Below, piece after piece: positions 27,714-35,545 of a DNA stretch of 64,000 bases; within the stretch, counting starts at the first letter, position 1, and each line of letters begins with the position of its first letter. The translations under genes were made by a program, and so were the position numbers. The notes beneath the pieces are model-generated. The model made no database searches. It was not told the origin of the DNA and saw only the letters and a program-made list of their open reading frames with translations. Origin of the DNA: a virus; the IMG/VR virus record IMGVR_UViG_3300046530_000052, positions 1-64,000 of that record; one strand, given 5' to 3'.

Positions 27714-28628
27714 ATGGACTTCCGTACTCAGAACGGTTTCAAGGACACTCAGGTGATCCTCAAGGAACTGAACCTGTACGGCGGTGATATCGACGGCATC
27801 TGGGGGTCTAAGTCGGCCTCCGGTGTTGTTGAACTCATGCGCACGTATGCCTCATTCATTGGTCGTGGTATTTTCACTGCGGCCAGCATGCCAACCAAAG
27901 CCTCGGCTGATGGCGAGAACATTGTTGAACAGCTCCAGCTGTACATGAAAGACCTGGGTGTTTACCTGACCAGTGTTGACGGTACTTGGGGTAAGGGATC
28001 GTTGGGTGGCCTTGAGCTGCTTGCTTCACATTACCGCCGGACCAACAAACTCCCAACCTACGACATGGCTTGGAGCAAGAAGGTCTCGAAGGAATTCCGT
28101 GCAAAGATTTACGCATGGTGTTCTAAGCAGGGTTACGACCCGATCGTTGCCAGTTGGTTGATGGCTTGCATGCACTTCGAATCGGGCGGTACTTTCAGTC
28201 CGAGCAAACAGAACAACGGTGGGTCGAACTTCTTCGGCCTTATCCAGTTCGGTGAAGATGCGGCTAAAGATCTGGGTACTACCTTGCCTAAGTTGATTGC
28301 CATGTCTCAACTGGAACAGCTCGACTACGTGTTCAAGTATTTCGAGATGTGGGCGAAGCGTGGCAAGAAGTCTACTCAGTTGGAAGACTTCTACTTGACG
28401 ATCTTCTACCCGGCTGCTGTTGGTAAGAAAGCTGATACGGCACTGTTCCGTGAACGTACCGCTGAAAACCAAAAGCTCGTCGGTGACTTCGAAGCCAAAG
28501 CATTCATCCAGAACAAGGGCTTCGATCGGGACAAGGATCGCATCATCACCATTGGTGAGATCTGCACCACTATCTACAACACTTATTACACAGGCATGGA
28601 TCCAGTCAACCGCCTGCAACTTTCTTAA
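27714..28628 (+). CDS. Endolysin: peptidoglycan-binding repeats plus lytic transglycosylase-like domain
   Basis: A 304-aa protein. Two peptidoglycan-binding type 1 repeats lie at the N-terminus, marked by GGDIDGIWG (about 23-31) and TSVDGTWG (about 86-93). The catalytic part (about 120-290) has MHFESGG with Glu156 as candidate catalytic acid, followed by NFFGLIQF, the E-S-G and GL.Q pattern of SLT-type lysozymes. Domain order (binding domain first) is that of phiKZ gp144 and EL gp188. There is no signal peptide, so release needs a holin or similar. It lies 3 bp after the RNA polymerase beta gene. Confidence 0.85.
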   Translation: MDFRTQNGFKDTQVILKELNLYGGDIDGIWGSKSASGVVELMRTYASFIGRGIFTAASMPTKASADGENIVEQLQLYMKDLGVYLTSVDGTWGKGSLGGLELLASHYRRTNKLPTYDMAWSKKVSKEFRAKIYAWCSKQGYDPIVASWLMACMHFESGGTFSPSKQNNGGSNFFGLIQFGEDAAKDLGTTLPKLIAMSQLEQLDYVFKYFEMWAKRGKKSTQLEDFYLTIFYPAAVGKKADTALFRERTAENQKLVGDFEAKAFIQNKGFDRDKDRIITIGEICTTIYNTYYTGMDPVNRLQLS

Positions 28629-28640
28629 GGACGTCTCCTC

Positions 28641-28826
28641 ATGACCCCTACCCAGATCAACAACGTGATCACGATCGCCAACTCCGTGGCCTTCATCCGC
28701 AAGACCATCGAAAAGGTCGGGCTGGAATACATCGCGCCGCTGGATCCTGCTGAGCAATCGGAAAAGATCAGCAAAGCCCTCAACCATAAGGTTCAATCCT
28801 CCCTCATCAAACAGGATCCTCAATAA
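28641..28826 (+). CDS. Small 61-aa protein, unknown
   Basis: ATG preceded by TAAGGACG. The sequence MTPTQINNVITIANSVAFIR is helix-prone and soluble. The stop codon overlaps the next start (TAATG), so translation of the following abundant protein may be coupled to it. The codons match the highly expressed genes that follow. No family recognised. Confidence 0.6.
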   Translation: MTPTQINNVITIANSVAFIRKTIEKVGLEYIAPLDPAEQSEKISKALNHKVQSSLIKQDPQ

Positions 28827-30403
28827 TGCTTAATAAAGACGATTTGATTCTCGCGCAACTGATCGCTAGCGGTCTGCCCGAGAACATTGAGGTGAAAGCC
28901 TCCGGCATCATTGCAGGGTTGAACGAAGTCAGTTACGCAGTTAGCCCGTACGCGCCGACTGCCTTGATCGACCAAGCGATGGAAGTCACCCGTAACCTGA
29001 CGCCCCACAACGACGTCATGGAACTGGCCACCACTGAAATGGCGAAAGTCGTTCGTGGTGCTTTCGACATGGTCAAGACCTACGGCGTTCCGATGGCCCT
29101 GGCTATCGCTGACGGCGTGAGCTGTCTGTACTCGATGGAATCGGTTCTCCGCACCATTCGTTCGGAACTGGACATCAAGTACATCAATGTTGACGATCCA
29201 CTGTTCAACTTGGGTATCTACCCGGTACAAGTGGCCAACAAGTCGCTGTCTTTCGAGTCGGTCAACTTCGGCATGCTGGAACGCCTGAAGTTCGGTTACG
29301 TCTCGGACTCCGACCTGGTCGAGTGGGTCAACAGCAAACACCCTGAGATCGTTGCTGTGCTGGAAGACAAATCCACCAGTACCTATACCGCTCTCTGGAA
29401 CATGACCAGTCCTGACGGCATGCGCGGCGTCTTCAAGGTAATGGAAAACGGCCAGATCAACTTCGCCGACATCCGTACCATCGACGTTCCGTTGCTGATG
29501 AAGATGTTCGTCATCGCTTCGAAGATGTTCATGACCGACAAGCCAGTGCCTTGGCTGGAAGAAGGTTCGCTGGAAGACTACCGTGAATTCACCAGTTTGA
29601 TCTGGAACGGTATCTCCCGCTACCTGATCGGTCTGAAGCATATCACTGGGCTGTACCGTGCCCGTGAGATGGTGATCACTGACGTTACTCCTGTACGTTA
29701 CAAAGAGATCACTCCTCACGAAGCGCTGGGCGTTAAAGTGAATGTGGTTGAAGGCAAGGTACTGGTGTTCTACACCGGCGCAATCATGCGTGCTATCACC
29801 GAGAGTGGTACTGCCATCAGCGACGTAACGGTGGCGTACCTGTACTCCCGTGTTAAAGGCAAGAGCTTCAGCCTGAGCGAGCTGGCCAACAACAAGCTGC
29901 GTGTAAGCGAACTGATGTCTCAGTACGTTGACGAAGTTTCGGGCGTTATCCACAACCGCGCCAAGGATGTCTTCTGTGAAAGTGCAGCGATCGCTATCGC
30001 TCAGTTCATTGATGGCAACCAAGCCGCCAAGGAAGCGCTGTACACCTCGATCGGCGAGAAGGGTAGCATGACTGCCACTGTCGTCCGTCAACGTCTGGGA
30101 GCGGCTATCAGCAAGCTCTACAGCATCTACAGTTCCCGTGTCGGTAAGAACGACGAACTGGTTGCTGAAGCCGACGGCGGCAGTACTCAGACTCTGATCG
30201 GTGAACGTAAGAAAGAGTGCATCAACATCATTCTTTCCACTGACATCGTTCCGGTGTTCCTGAACCTGCTGGGTTGCAACATGGCTGCCGCGATCATCGC
30301 CGCTACCTACGTGACTCAGGACAAGGTCTTCACTGCCGTGGATGAGCGTAAGCAACTCCACTGCGCCTTGATTCAGGTAATGGCAAACCTTTCCCTGGAG
30401 TAA
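28826..30403 (+). CDS. Unrecognised 525-aa protein, probably abundant (virion/head)
   Basis: Codon use is strongly optimised (C-ending codons, CTG leucine), more so than in neighbours, suggesting high expression. The protein is soluble and mixed alpha/beta, without a recognised motif. It lies two genes before the prohead-protease candidate; in phiKZ this neighbourhood encodes inner-head proteins, so a capsid-interior role is plausible. A nucleus-shell (chimallin) role was considered because of the expression level but cannot be supported from sequence alone. Confidence 0.7.
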   Translation: MLNKDDLILAQLIASGLPENIEVKASGIIAGLNEVSYAVSPYAPTALIDQAMEVTRNLTPHNDVMELATTEMAKVVRGAFDMVKTYGVPMALAIADGVSCLYSMESVLRTIRSELDIKYINVDDPLFNLGIYPVQVANKSLSFESVNFGMLERLKFGYVSDSDLVEWVNSKHPEIVAVLEDKSTSTYTALWNMTSPDGMRGVFKVMENGQINFADIRTIDVPLLMKMFVIASKMFMTDKPVPWLEEGSLEDYREFTSLIWNGISRYLIGLKHITGLYRAREMVITDVTPVRYKEITPHEALGVKVNVVEGKVLVFYTGAIMRAITESGTAISDVTVAYLYSRVKGKSFSLSELANNKLRVSELMSQYVDEVSGVIHNRAKDVFCESAAIAIAQFIDGNQAAKEALYTSIGEKGSMTATVVRQRLGAAISKLYSIYSSRVGKNDELVAEADGGSTQTLIGERKKECINIILSTDIVPVFLNLLGCNMAAAIIAATYVTQDKVFTAVDERKQLHCALIQVMANLSLE

Positions 30404-30406
30404 GGT

Positions 30407-31132
30407 ATGGACGTTGGCTCTCTGGTCAGGGACCGAGCCAAGATCAAGAAAGCTTATACGGTTCAAGATGACTTCTCAGTTATTGCGAACCGTACACTCG
30501 AAGTACACATTCCTCGACGGTTTGTGGAGAACGGGTTTACTACTCTCGATAACCATGTGTCGTCTACAGTGGTAATGGGCATTGTGATACCGGGGGAGTG
30601 CTACACTCCTCTGATTGCTTTGGCTGACTTGATTCTGGCTCCGTCTGGTATTCGTGATGTAATGATTAATGGAGTGCCGTACGTTATTCTGGAGTTTGAA
30701 GAAGGGGACACGTTGTTCGAGACCCTACACTACATTCAAGACCCCAACAAGAACTACGGTTACTTTATGGAGTTTAACTTCTACGCTAAACTCCCTTGGT
30801 ACATGAGTGATGATGATTTCACGTCCTTGTATGACCATGCAGCCCAGCAGTGTGGTGCTGAAATGGGGGGTACTCCTGAGCATATGCGCGTTTATGCGTC
30901 GTTGCAGATGCGAGACCCTGACAACTTGGACAACCAGTACCGTAACAGTAAAGCAATGTTGGAAGGGCGCCCTGCGGTTATTGTAGGGCTTAATAACGGT
31001 GCCATGTTGATTGATGGTACTATTCCGAAGTTGACGGGTGGTTATCTGCAAGACAACACCATTGCAGCGATCGTTAATCCGGATACCAAAGTCACTGACC
31101 TCGAGAAGATTCTCAAAGGAGTTCCGGGATGA
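30407..31132 (+). CDS. Unrecognised 241-aa protein
   Basis: Begins MDVGSLVRDRAKIKKAYTVQ after GGAGTAAGGT. It is soluble and beta-rich with many aromatic residues. It overlaps the next gene by 4 bp (ATGA), so it is co-translated with the protease candidate. By position it could be a head protein comparable to phiKZ gp176, but no motif supports this. Confidence 0.7.
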   Translation: MDVGSLVRDRAKIKKAYTVQDDFSVIANRTLEVHIPRRFVENGFTTLDNHVSSTVVMGIVIPGECYTPLIALADLILAPSGIRDVMINGVPYVILEFEEGDTLFETLHYIQDPNKNYGYFMEFNFYAKLPWYMSDDDFTSLYDHAAQQCGAEMGGTPEHMRVYASLQMRDPDNLDNQYRNSKAMLEGRPAVIVGLNNGAMLIDGTIPKLTGGYLQDNTIAAIVNPDTKVTDLEKILKGVPG

Positions 31133-31986
31133 GTCAAATTATTACACTGGGGAACACTATCCTCGGTCCGGGTAAACGGGGGATGCTCAAGCCTCTCTCC
31201 GATGGCTCGGGTTACTATCGCATGCCAGGTGGTGGGTTCAACATTCCTAACCGTCACGGGGTCACGTATCCCATGAACGATTACCTGAAGGAGTGCATGG
31301 GGCAGGATAGCGATTTCGAACGCCGTATTAAAGACGGTCAGATGTTCTCGGAATTGGATCACCCTAAGCCTTACTACAACTTGGTTATTGGCGGGCAGAT
31401 TGTCCGTAAAGAGATCACCGAGCTGTGGGAGTGGGTGAACCGTCTGAAGATGATCGACATGGACAACATTGCCGGTCACATCCGCAAGATCATCTGGGAT
31501 ACCACCAAAGGTATGTCGGGTGCTGTACTGTGGGACGTCGAGATCTGCCCATTCGGCGATAAGAAGTGGTTCCTGGAAGAAAGCCTGCCAAACCCTGACA
31601 TCAACACCGCTCTGAGTGTTCGTACAGTAACCACGCCAATGAAAACGGGTGATACTACTCGTAACGTGGAATACTGGAGCACTGTGGACGTTGTTCCTGA
31701 GCAAGGCGTGCTGCGTGCCTGCAAACACCTCAGTGCCGGCATGGAAAGCTTCCTCACCTCGTTCCGCCCAAGCGATATCGCTCAGGACGTCTACGAGACC
31801 ACTGTGGACGAGCTGATCTACATCTGCGACAAGAAGATCAACAACCCGGCAGTTAAAGAGCAGTACGCCGGTAACGAGAGCTTCAACCAAGTCGTCAAAA
31901 TGGTTGAGCACTTCAAGAACACCGTTGGTCGCGGTCGTGCTCCTGCTGTACTGGTTAACGCCAACAGCCTGGGTGCTTTCCGTTAA
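31129..31986 (+). CDS. Prohead maturation protease, T4 gp21 type (putative)
   Basis: A 285-aa protein. FSELDHPK (His78) matches the GELNHP catalytic-histidine motif of T4 gp21. Further on, ALSVRT (Ser163) aligns with the gp21 serine region VSSRG. Spacing between the two (about 85 residues) is a little longer than in T4. Such proteases sit in the prohead core, cleave scaffold and capsid proteins, and in phiKZ the equivalent is gp175. Position after two probable head proteins fits. An AAGGAG site precedes the ATG. Assignment rests on motifs recalled from T4. Confidence 0.6.
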   Translation: MSQIITLGNTILGPGKRGMLKPLSDGSGYYRMPGGGFNIPNRHGVTYPMNDYLKECMGQDSDFERRIKDGQMFSELDHPKPYYNLVIGGQIVRKEITELWEWVNRLKMIDMDNIAGHIRKIIWDTTKGMSGAVLWDVEICPFGDKKWFLEESLPNPDINTALSVRTVTTPMKTGDTTRNVEYWSTVDVVPEQGVLRACKHLSAGMESFLTSFRPSDIAQDVYETTVDELIYICDKKINNPAVKEQYAGNESFNQVVKMVEHFKNTVGRGRAPAVLVNANSLGAFR

Positions 31987-32001
31987 GTAACCTACTTACC
32001 T

Positions 32002-32027
32002 CCTAGAGTCGGTCACCCGACTCTAGG
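32002..32027 (+). terminator. Terminator-like hairpin after the protease gene
   Basis: CCTAGAGTCGG / CCGACTCTAGG, an 11-bp perfect stem with a 4-nt loop, 15 bp after the stop. No immediate U-tract. Confidence 0.7.
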
Positions 32028-32056
32028 GGTTGAGTGTTCTTTTGCTGCAATTTCAT

Positions 32057-32070
32057 TATATTGCGAATAA
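32057..32070 (+). promoter_or_regulatory. Possible promoter, TATATTGC variant
   Basis: TATATTGCGAATAA lies 22 bp before the ATG at 32092, right after a hairpin terminator. It shares TATATT with the early-type sites but departs at the conserved AC, so it may be a weaker or different-class promoter. Confidence 0.3.
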
Positions 32071-32091
32071 TCACATTTAAAGGATTTCTTC

Positions 32092-32769
32092 ATGTCTCCA
32101 GCTATCAGCAAGCGTCTCAACTTCATCTCTGGTGTTATGCGTCTTCGTGGTGCTTTCCACGCTGTTAACACTGTAGCGGCGTTGCATGAAGCCTCGAAGC
32201 AGGAATGGTTGCGCTGCATCAATCCCGATGACGACACCAACTACATCACTGAATTCCAACTGGATGGTCGTAAGACTGACGCGGTCATCAATTACACCAC
32301 CAAGCTGGCTGCGATCTACATGAACGCCACCGGCGCTCTCCCGGGTACTCTGTCGAAAGAAACCCTGGCCTCCGACAACGTTATCACCATGGCCATCATT
32401 CGTCGTCTGACTGGTATCCAGATCAAGAACAACGAAGAGATGTTCACGCACGTCGCTACCCGTCTGCTGGGCATCGACAGTGCGCTGGTGAAAGCCGGTA
32501 TGACCACTGACGAAGTGCGTTACTCGTTGCTGGTTACTTATCTGGTGGACGCACTGGGTGAAGAGTTCACCGAAGACAGTCTGGCAACCCTGAGCGGTTA
32601 CATCGTGAAGTTCGGTGTCAACGGTCAGCTCACCGACAAGTTCTTCACCCGCCTCCTCGAAGAAGGCGAGCAGTTCTACGCCGATCAGCCGGACAGCATC
32701 AGCGACGCTATCGACGTTATCGATCTGCTGGTTGACCGTATTGCCGGTGACAGCAAGTTCGTAGGCTAA
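32092..32769 (+). CDS. Unrecognised 225-aa protein, probably abundant
   Basis: Begins MSPAISKRLNFISGVMRLRG after AAAGGATTTCTTC. The protein is helix-rich and acidic towards the C-terminus, with highly optimised codons like the head genes. It is a single-gene unit between a hairpin terminator and the structured element at 32792. Probably a virion or abundant intracellular protein; no family recognised. Confidence 0.7.
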   Translation: MSPAISKRLNFISGVMRLRGAFHAVNTVAALHEASKQEWLRCINPDDDTNYITEFQLDGRKTDAVINYTTKLAAIYMNATGALPGTLSKETLASDNVITMAIIRRLTGIQIKNNEEMFTHVATRLLGIDSALVKAGMTTDEVRYSLLVTYLVDALGEEFTEDSLATLSGYIVKFGVNGQLTDKFFTRLLEEGEQFYADQPDSISDAIDVIDLLVDRIAGDSKFVG

Positions 32770-32782
32770 ATATTTTCAAGCC

Positions 32783-32797
32783 TACATTACTAGGGTG
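32783..32797 (+). promoter_or_regulatory. Early-type phage promoter TACATTACTAGGGTG
   Basis: One of five sites sharing TAYATTACT. It lies 127 bp before the ATG at 32924. The last bases overlap the 5' strand of a 71-nt folded element, so a transcript starting here would begin with that structure. Confidence 0.55.
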
Positions 32798-32862
32798 ACC
32801 AAGATCGGAGCCATCCGACAAGGGAATACACCAATCCCTTGGCTTACGCTTTAGGTCACCCT
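32792..32862 (+). ncRNA. Possible structured mRNA leader (three-way junction)
   Basis: A closing stem AGGGTGACC (32792-32800) / GGTCACCCT (32854-32862) encloses two hairpins: TCGGA-GCCA-TCCGA (32805-32818) and AAGGGA / TCCCTT with a 9-nt loop (32820-32840). Total length is 71 nt. It sits at the expected 5' end of the message for the abundant 151-aa protein. It has no canonical T arm or anticodon loop, so it is not a tRNA. It could stabilise the mRNA, regulate translation, or terminate the upstream transcript. Confidence 0.4.
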
Positions 32863-32923
32863 TTGTTACTCGCGGAATTCTCAAAGAAGAATAACCGTTA
32901 CATTTACCTTATGGAGTTTCACA

Positions 32924-33379
32924 ATGACTACCAAGAAAAACCTGAACAAAGAATTCGGCGAATCGATGGACCTGGGTATCAAGAACCTAGTGGACAACCA
33001 CAAGTTCCACAAGGCCACCAACCACGTCGAATTCGACACCAGCAAACTGGAAATGCCAGAAGGCGTCACTCTCGAATCCATTGGTGTTGTCAGCGACTAC
33101 ATCAATAACCTGGCCCTGCAAGCTGAATCGGCTACCAGCCAGATCGCTCGTACCCTGCACGGCGACAACAAAGATCTGACCACTCTGGACAGTACCCTGA
33201 AACTGGGCAATGCTCTGGACATCAACTCCACCCACCATCTGCGTCAACAAGTGGGCGAAGAGTTCATCTACGGCGGTCACACCACCGCGGTCGATTTCCA
33301 CCACAGTCAAGTGCAGGCTGATTGGTTGAGCAGCAACCGTGCTGCCGATCAAGACCTGGCCGCTAAGCTGTTTGGTTAA
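32924..33379 (+). CDS. Unrecognised 151-aa protein, probably abundant
   Basis: Begins MTTKKNLNKEFGESMDLGIK. Codons are highly optimised. It is soluble and histidine-rich (HLRQ, GGHTTAVDFHHS), with no recognised motif. It is a one-gene unit flanked by the early-type promoter and structured leader upstream and a terminator downstream, suggesting individually controlled high-level expression. Histidines near residues 104-125 could bind metal, but this is speculative. Confidence 0.7.
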   Translation: MTTKKNLNKEFGESMDLGIKNLVDNHKFHKATNHVEFDTSKLEMPEGVTLESIGVVSDYINNLALQAESATSQIARTLHGDNKDLTTLDSTLKLGNALDINSTHHLRQQVGEEFIYGGHTTAVDFHHSQVQADWLSSNRAADQDLAAKLFG

Positions 33380-33395
33380 GTCTTTTTGAGTAATG

Positions 33396-33446
33396 GGTAG
33401 TCAGGGGGACCTGGCTACCTCTTATTCCGCATTTTTATTTTTGGAG
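33396..33446 (+). terminator. Terminator
   Basis: GGTAGTCAGG / CCTGGCTACC (10 pairs with one G-T, 4-nt loop, 33396-33419), followed by a T-rich stretch up to about 33443. It ends the 32924 unit. Confidence 0.7.
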
Positions 33447-33454
33447 TAGTTGTT

Positions 33455-33760
33455 ATGGCTCGTGTAATCTCGTTTGAAATGGCCCTGGATAAAGAACCTG
33501 AACGGGTTCGTAACTGGGAGTACAAGGCGCTTTCTTTGAAGATCTCTAAGAAGGCTGCTGCCAAAGGTAAACGTCCTACCTTCCTCGTTGTTGAGAAAGG
33601 TGTAGGGGTTACTCAGATGACTGTCAAGCAGGATGCTGAGGGTACTCACTTTATTCTGTCTGAGAACTCCGAGTTCAGTCAAGCTGACTGCCAGCGCGCA
33701 GTAGGCCTGATCAGCACAGCAATGTTCCAGATCATGAGCGAACGTGGCGTCATCAACTAA
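33455..33760 (+). CDS. Unrecognised 101-aa basic protein
   Basis: ATG with TTGGAG about 10 nt upstream. The lysine-rich N-terminal half (SLKISKKAAAKGKRPTF) suggests nucleic-acid contact; the C-terminal half looks helical (QADCQRAVGLISTAMFQIMS). It is the first gene of a run of small genes up to 37363. No family recognised. Confidence 0.65.
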   Translation: MARVISFEMALDKEPERVRNWEYKALSLKISKKAAAKGKRPTFLVVEKGVGVTQMTVKQDAEGTHFILSENSEFSQADCQRAVGLISTAMFQIMSERGVIN

Positions 33761-33774
33761 GTAGTGAGGGTGGT

Positions 33775-34452
33775 ATGTCTAATAACTTTGTTTTGGGATG
33801 CACTCGTGAGTTCTTAGAAGCTCAGCTCGGTAACATTCCGCTGAGGCTCATGGGGGAGCAGACTCGAGAGATTCTGGATCTGGCGTCTTGCGGTGCCATG
33901 ATCGTTAATACCGAGCGCTTGGAACACCATGTTGACCACAGTCTTCGTCTGACAGCGTTCAGTGTCATCATGAAACGTTATCAGGACCAACGCATTGCGT
34001 TCATGGTACTGGGGAGGGAGAACGGTCATTTCAGCATCGGGTTAACGCAAGAGGTTCCTCTTAACCAGATTGTCACTACTCCTTTGGGCGGTTCCAATAT
34101 TAACATTTCGGAATCCCTACTCCGGGCTGACGCCACGAATCGTTGCAAGGTGGTTATTAAAGACGAAGGGAAGGAGATCATCATCCCTACCATTTACCCT
34201 GTTGGGTTTGTACGGGGTGGTTTCGAGTTGACTAAGAAATACACCAGAAACATCGGTGTATTGTTTCCTCACGTTATTGAGTTCAATAGTTTCATGCTTC
34301 ACCAGGAAGATGGCGAGGACTTCAACGGCATTAACTGGATGAGTTTGGAGCAGTTGGAGGAGTTTCGTAAAGAACACACTTTCGATCCTTGGTCCGAAGA
34401 GCTTATCAAGGCTATCGATAAGTTTGTAATTTTCGTTAATAAAACACCTTAA
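33775..34452 (+). CDS. Unrecognised 225-aa protein, possible diverged Nudix relative
   Basis: Starts after GAGGGTGGT. Its C-terminal third (GINWMSLEQLEEF ... FDPWSEELIKAI) parallels that of the next gene (EGWFTPAELVSI ... FEPWSKLIIVKI), so the two look like ancient paralogues. It lacks the glycine/histidine loop and acidic box seen in the neighbour, so if it shares the fold it is probably not a hydrolase. Function unknown. Confidence 0.6.
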   Translation: MSNNFVLGCTREFLEAQLGNIPLRLMGEQTREILDLASCGAMIVNTERLEHHVDHSLRLTAFSVIMKRYQDQRIAFMVLGRENGHFSIGLTQEVPLNQIVTTPLGGSNINISESLLRADATNRCKVVIKDEGKEIIIPTIYPVGFVRGGFELTKKYTRNIGVLFPHVIEFNSFMLHQEDGEDFNGINWMSLEQLEEFRKEHTFDPWSEELIKAIDKFVIFVNKTP

Positions 34453-34480
34453 CCCACCCAGCCAATCAAAGGAATACTTG

Positions 34481-35275
34481 ATGTTCAACTATATCACCGA
34501 AGCAATGGAAAACGCTCGTGCGCAAGAAAAGAACGCTGAGTTCACTTTCGGCGTTCATGCACCGTCTCTGCTGGAACAGGTTCCTGATAACCAGGCTACC
34601 ATTCTCGAACCACTCGCCGCTGAAACCATTCTCCACAACCTCGGCGGTGCGGTCATGGGTTCCGTGCGTTCCCTGAACGAGAAGTACGGTCTGCTGCGCC
34701 AAGCGATCATGTACGGTCTCATCTGGCGGGTGCACCCTGAGAAGGGCATCCAGTTCTTCGTATACCGTCGTACCAAGCGGAACAACGTCGGTCAGCTGGC
34801 TCAGCGCCTCAGCTTGGGCGTCGGTGGTCACGTCGATCTAGGCGATGTGCATATCTACGATCACGAGAAAGACGACGGCTCGGGCCAGGTCATTGATCTC
34901 CCTCAAACCCTGGCTGAGAACTATCATCGTGAACGCGGTCAAGAAGTTGATGGTGATGACCGTACTGTTGCTGTGTATGAAGCACCGACCATTAATGGCT
35001 TCGTGATGGACAGCCAACCGGTTGAAGGTTATGTGGGTAACATCCACTTCGGCGTGCTGACTGCGGTTAAGGTTCATAACACCAACATCGAACTGAAGAT
35101 GAAAGAGTCTCACAATGACGCAGAAGGCTGGTTCACTCCCGCTGAGCTGGTCTCGATTGTCGACGGTAAAACCAAGATCGCCCACGACGAGCAAGACGTC
35201 AACTTCGAACCGTGGTCTAAGCTCATCATCGTCAAGATCGAAGAGCTGGTCGCTACTCTGGATGTAGCAGCTTAA
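34481..35275 (+). CDS. Nudix-fold protein (putative)
   Basis: The ATG at 34481 (MFNYITEAMENARAQEKNAE) is preceded by AAAGGAATACTTG. At residues 76-122 a strand-rich segment with FFVYRRTKR and RLSLGVGGHVD matches the core of MutT/Nudix proteins of the LSIGIGGHI subtype. A degenerate Nudix box follows (about 137-156, with ENYHRERGQEV in the place of the REUxEE core), so catalytic metal binding may be altered. The likely role would be hydrolysis of a nucleoside diphosphate derivative, but the box is incomplete. It is adjacent to its probable paralogue. Confidence 0.5.
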   Translation: MFNYITEAMENARAQEKNAEFTFGVHAPSLLEQVPDNQATILEPLAAETILHNLGGAVMGSVRSLNEKYGLLRQAIMYGLIWRVHPEKGIQFFVYRRTKRNNVGQLAQRLSLGVGGHVDLGDVHIYDHEKDDGSGQVIDLPQTLAENYHRERGQEVDGDDRTVAVYEAPTINGFVMDSQPVEGYVGNIHFGVLTAVKVHNTNIELKMKESHNDAEGWFTPAELVSIVDGKTKIAHDEQDVNFEPWSKLIIVKIEELVATLDVAA

Positions 35276-35284
35276 TTGTTCTGG

Positions 35285-35320
35285 TGGTGGGCTTCGGCTC
35301 ACCATCGTTTCTTTATTTTT
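35285..35320 (+). terminator. Rho-independent terminator with UUCG tetraloop
   Basis: TGGTGGGC / GCTCACCA with TTCG loop (35285-35304), then a T-rich tail to 35320. It ends the Nudix-like gene. Confidence 0.8.
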
Positions 35321-35359
35321 GACCCAATACTACGATACCAATCAATTGAGGGTCTAGTC

Positions 35360-35542
35360 ATGGGTGATGTAAAGTTTGATCCGGAACTGCTCAATAGTCT
35401 GGGTGTAGTACAAAAGGGGTTCCCTGAGGAGCCTATTCCTTATAACCCCCGTAACCCTAAGCCGTTCAATATTCAACGGGCTAACGAAGCCCCTAAACAC
35501 TTTGATTTTGGCATGGATCTTAGCCTGCCTAAAAAGGATTGA
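35360..35542 (+). CDS. Small 60-aa protein, unknown
   Basis: The ATG at 35360 (MGDVKFDPELLNSLGVVQKG) with GAGGG upstream is chosen over an in-frame start inside the terminator. It is rich in proline and asparagine and probably extended. It sits 3 bp before thymidylate kinase, suggesting co-transcription. No family recognised. Confidence 0.6.
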   Translation: MGDVKFDPELLNSLGVVQKGFPEEPIPYNPRNPKPFNIQRANEAPKHFDFGMDLSLPKKD

Positions 35543-35545
35543 TTA

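Noticed and set aside
28826-30403. Chimallin (phage nucleus shell protein)
   Set aside because: High expression and the presence of a phage tubulin invited this, but the position (beside the prohead protease) and the length argue for a head protein; no diagnostic motif could be checked.
28820-30466. 548-codon frame antisense to the 525-aa gene
   Set aside because: Same codon-bias shadow effect; histidine/valine/arginine-rich composition and no coherent domains.
32792-32862. tRNA gene
   Set aside because: Length (71 nt) and closing stem fit, but there is no T-arm GTTCGAA-like sequence, no 7-nt anticodon loop and no discriminator arrangement; reported instead as a structured leader.
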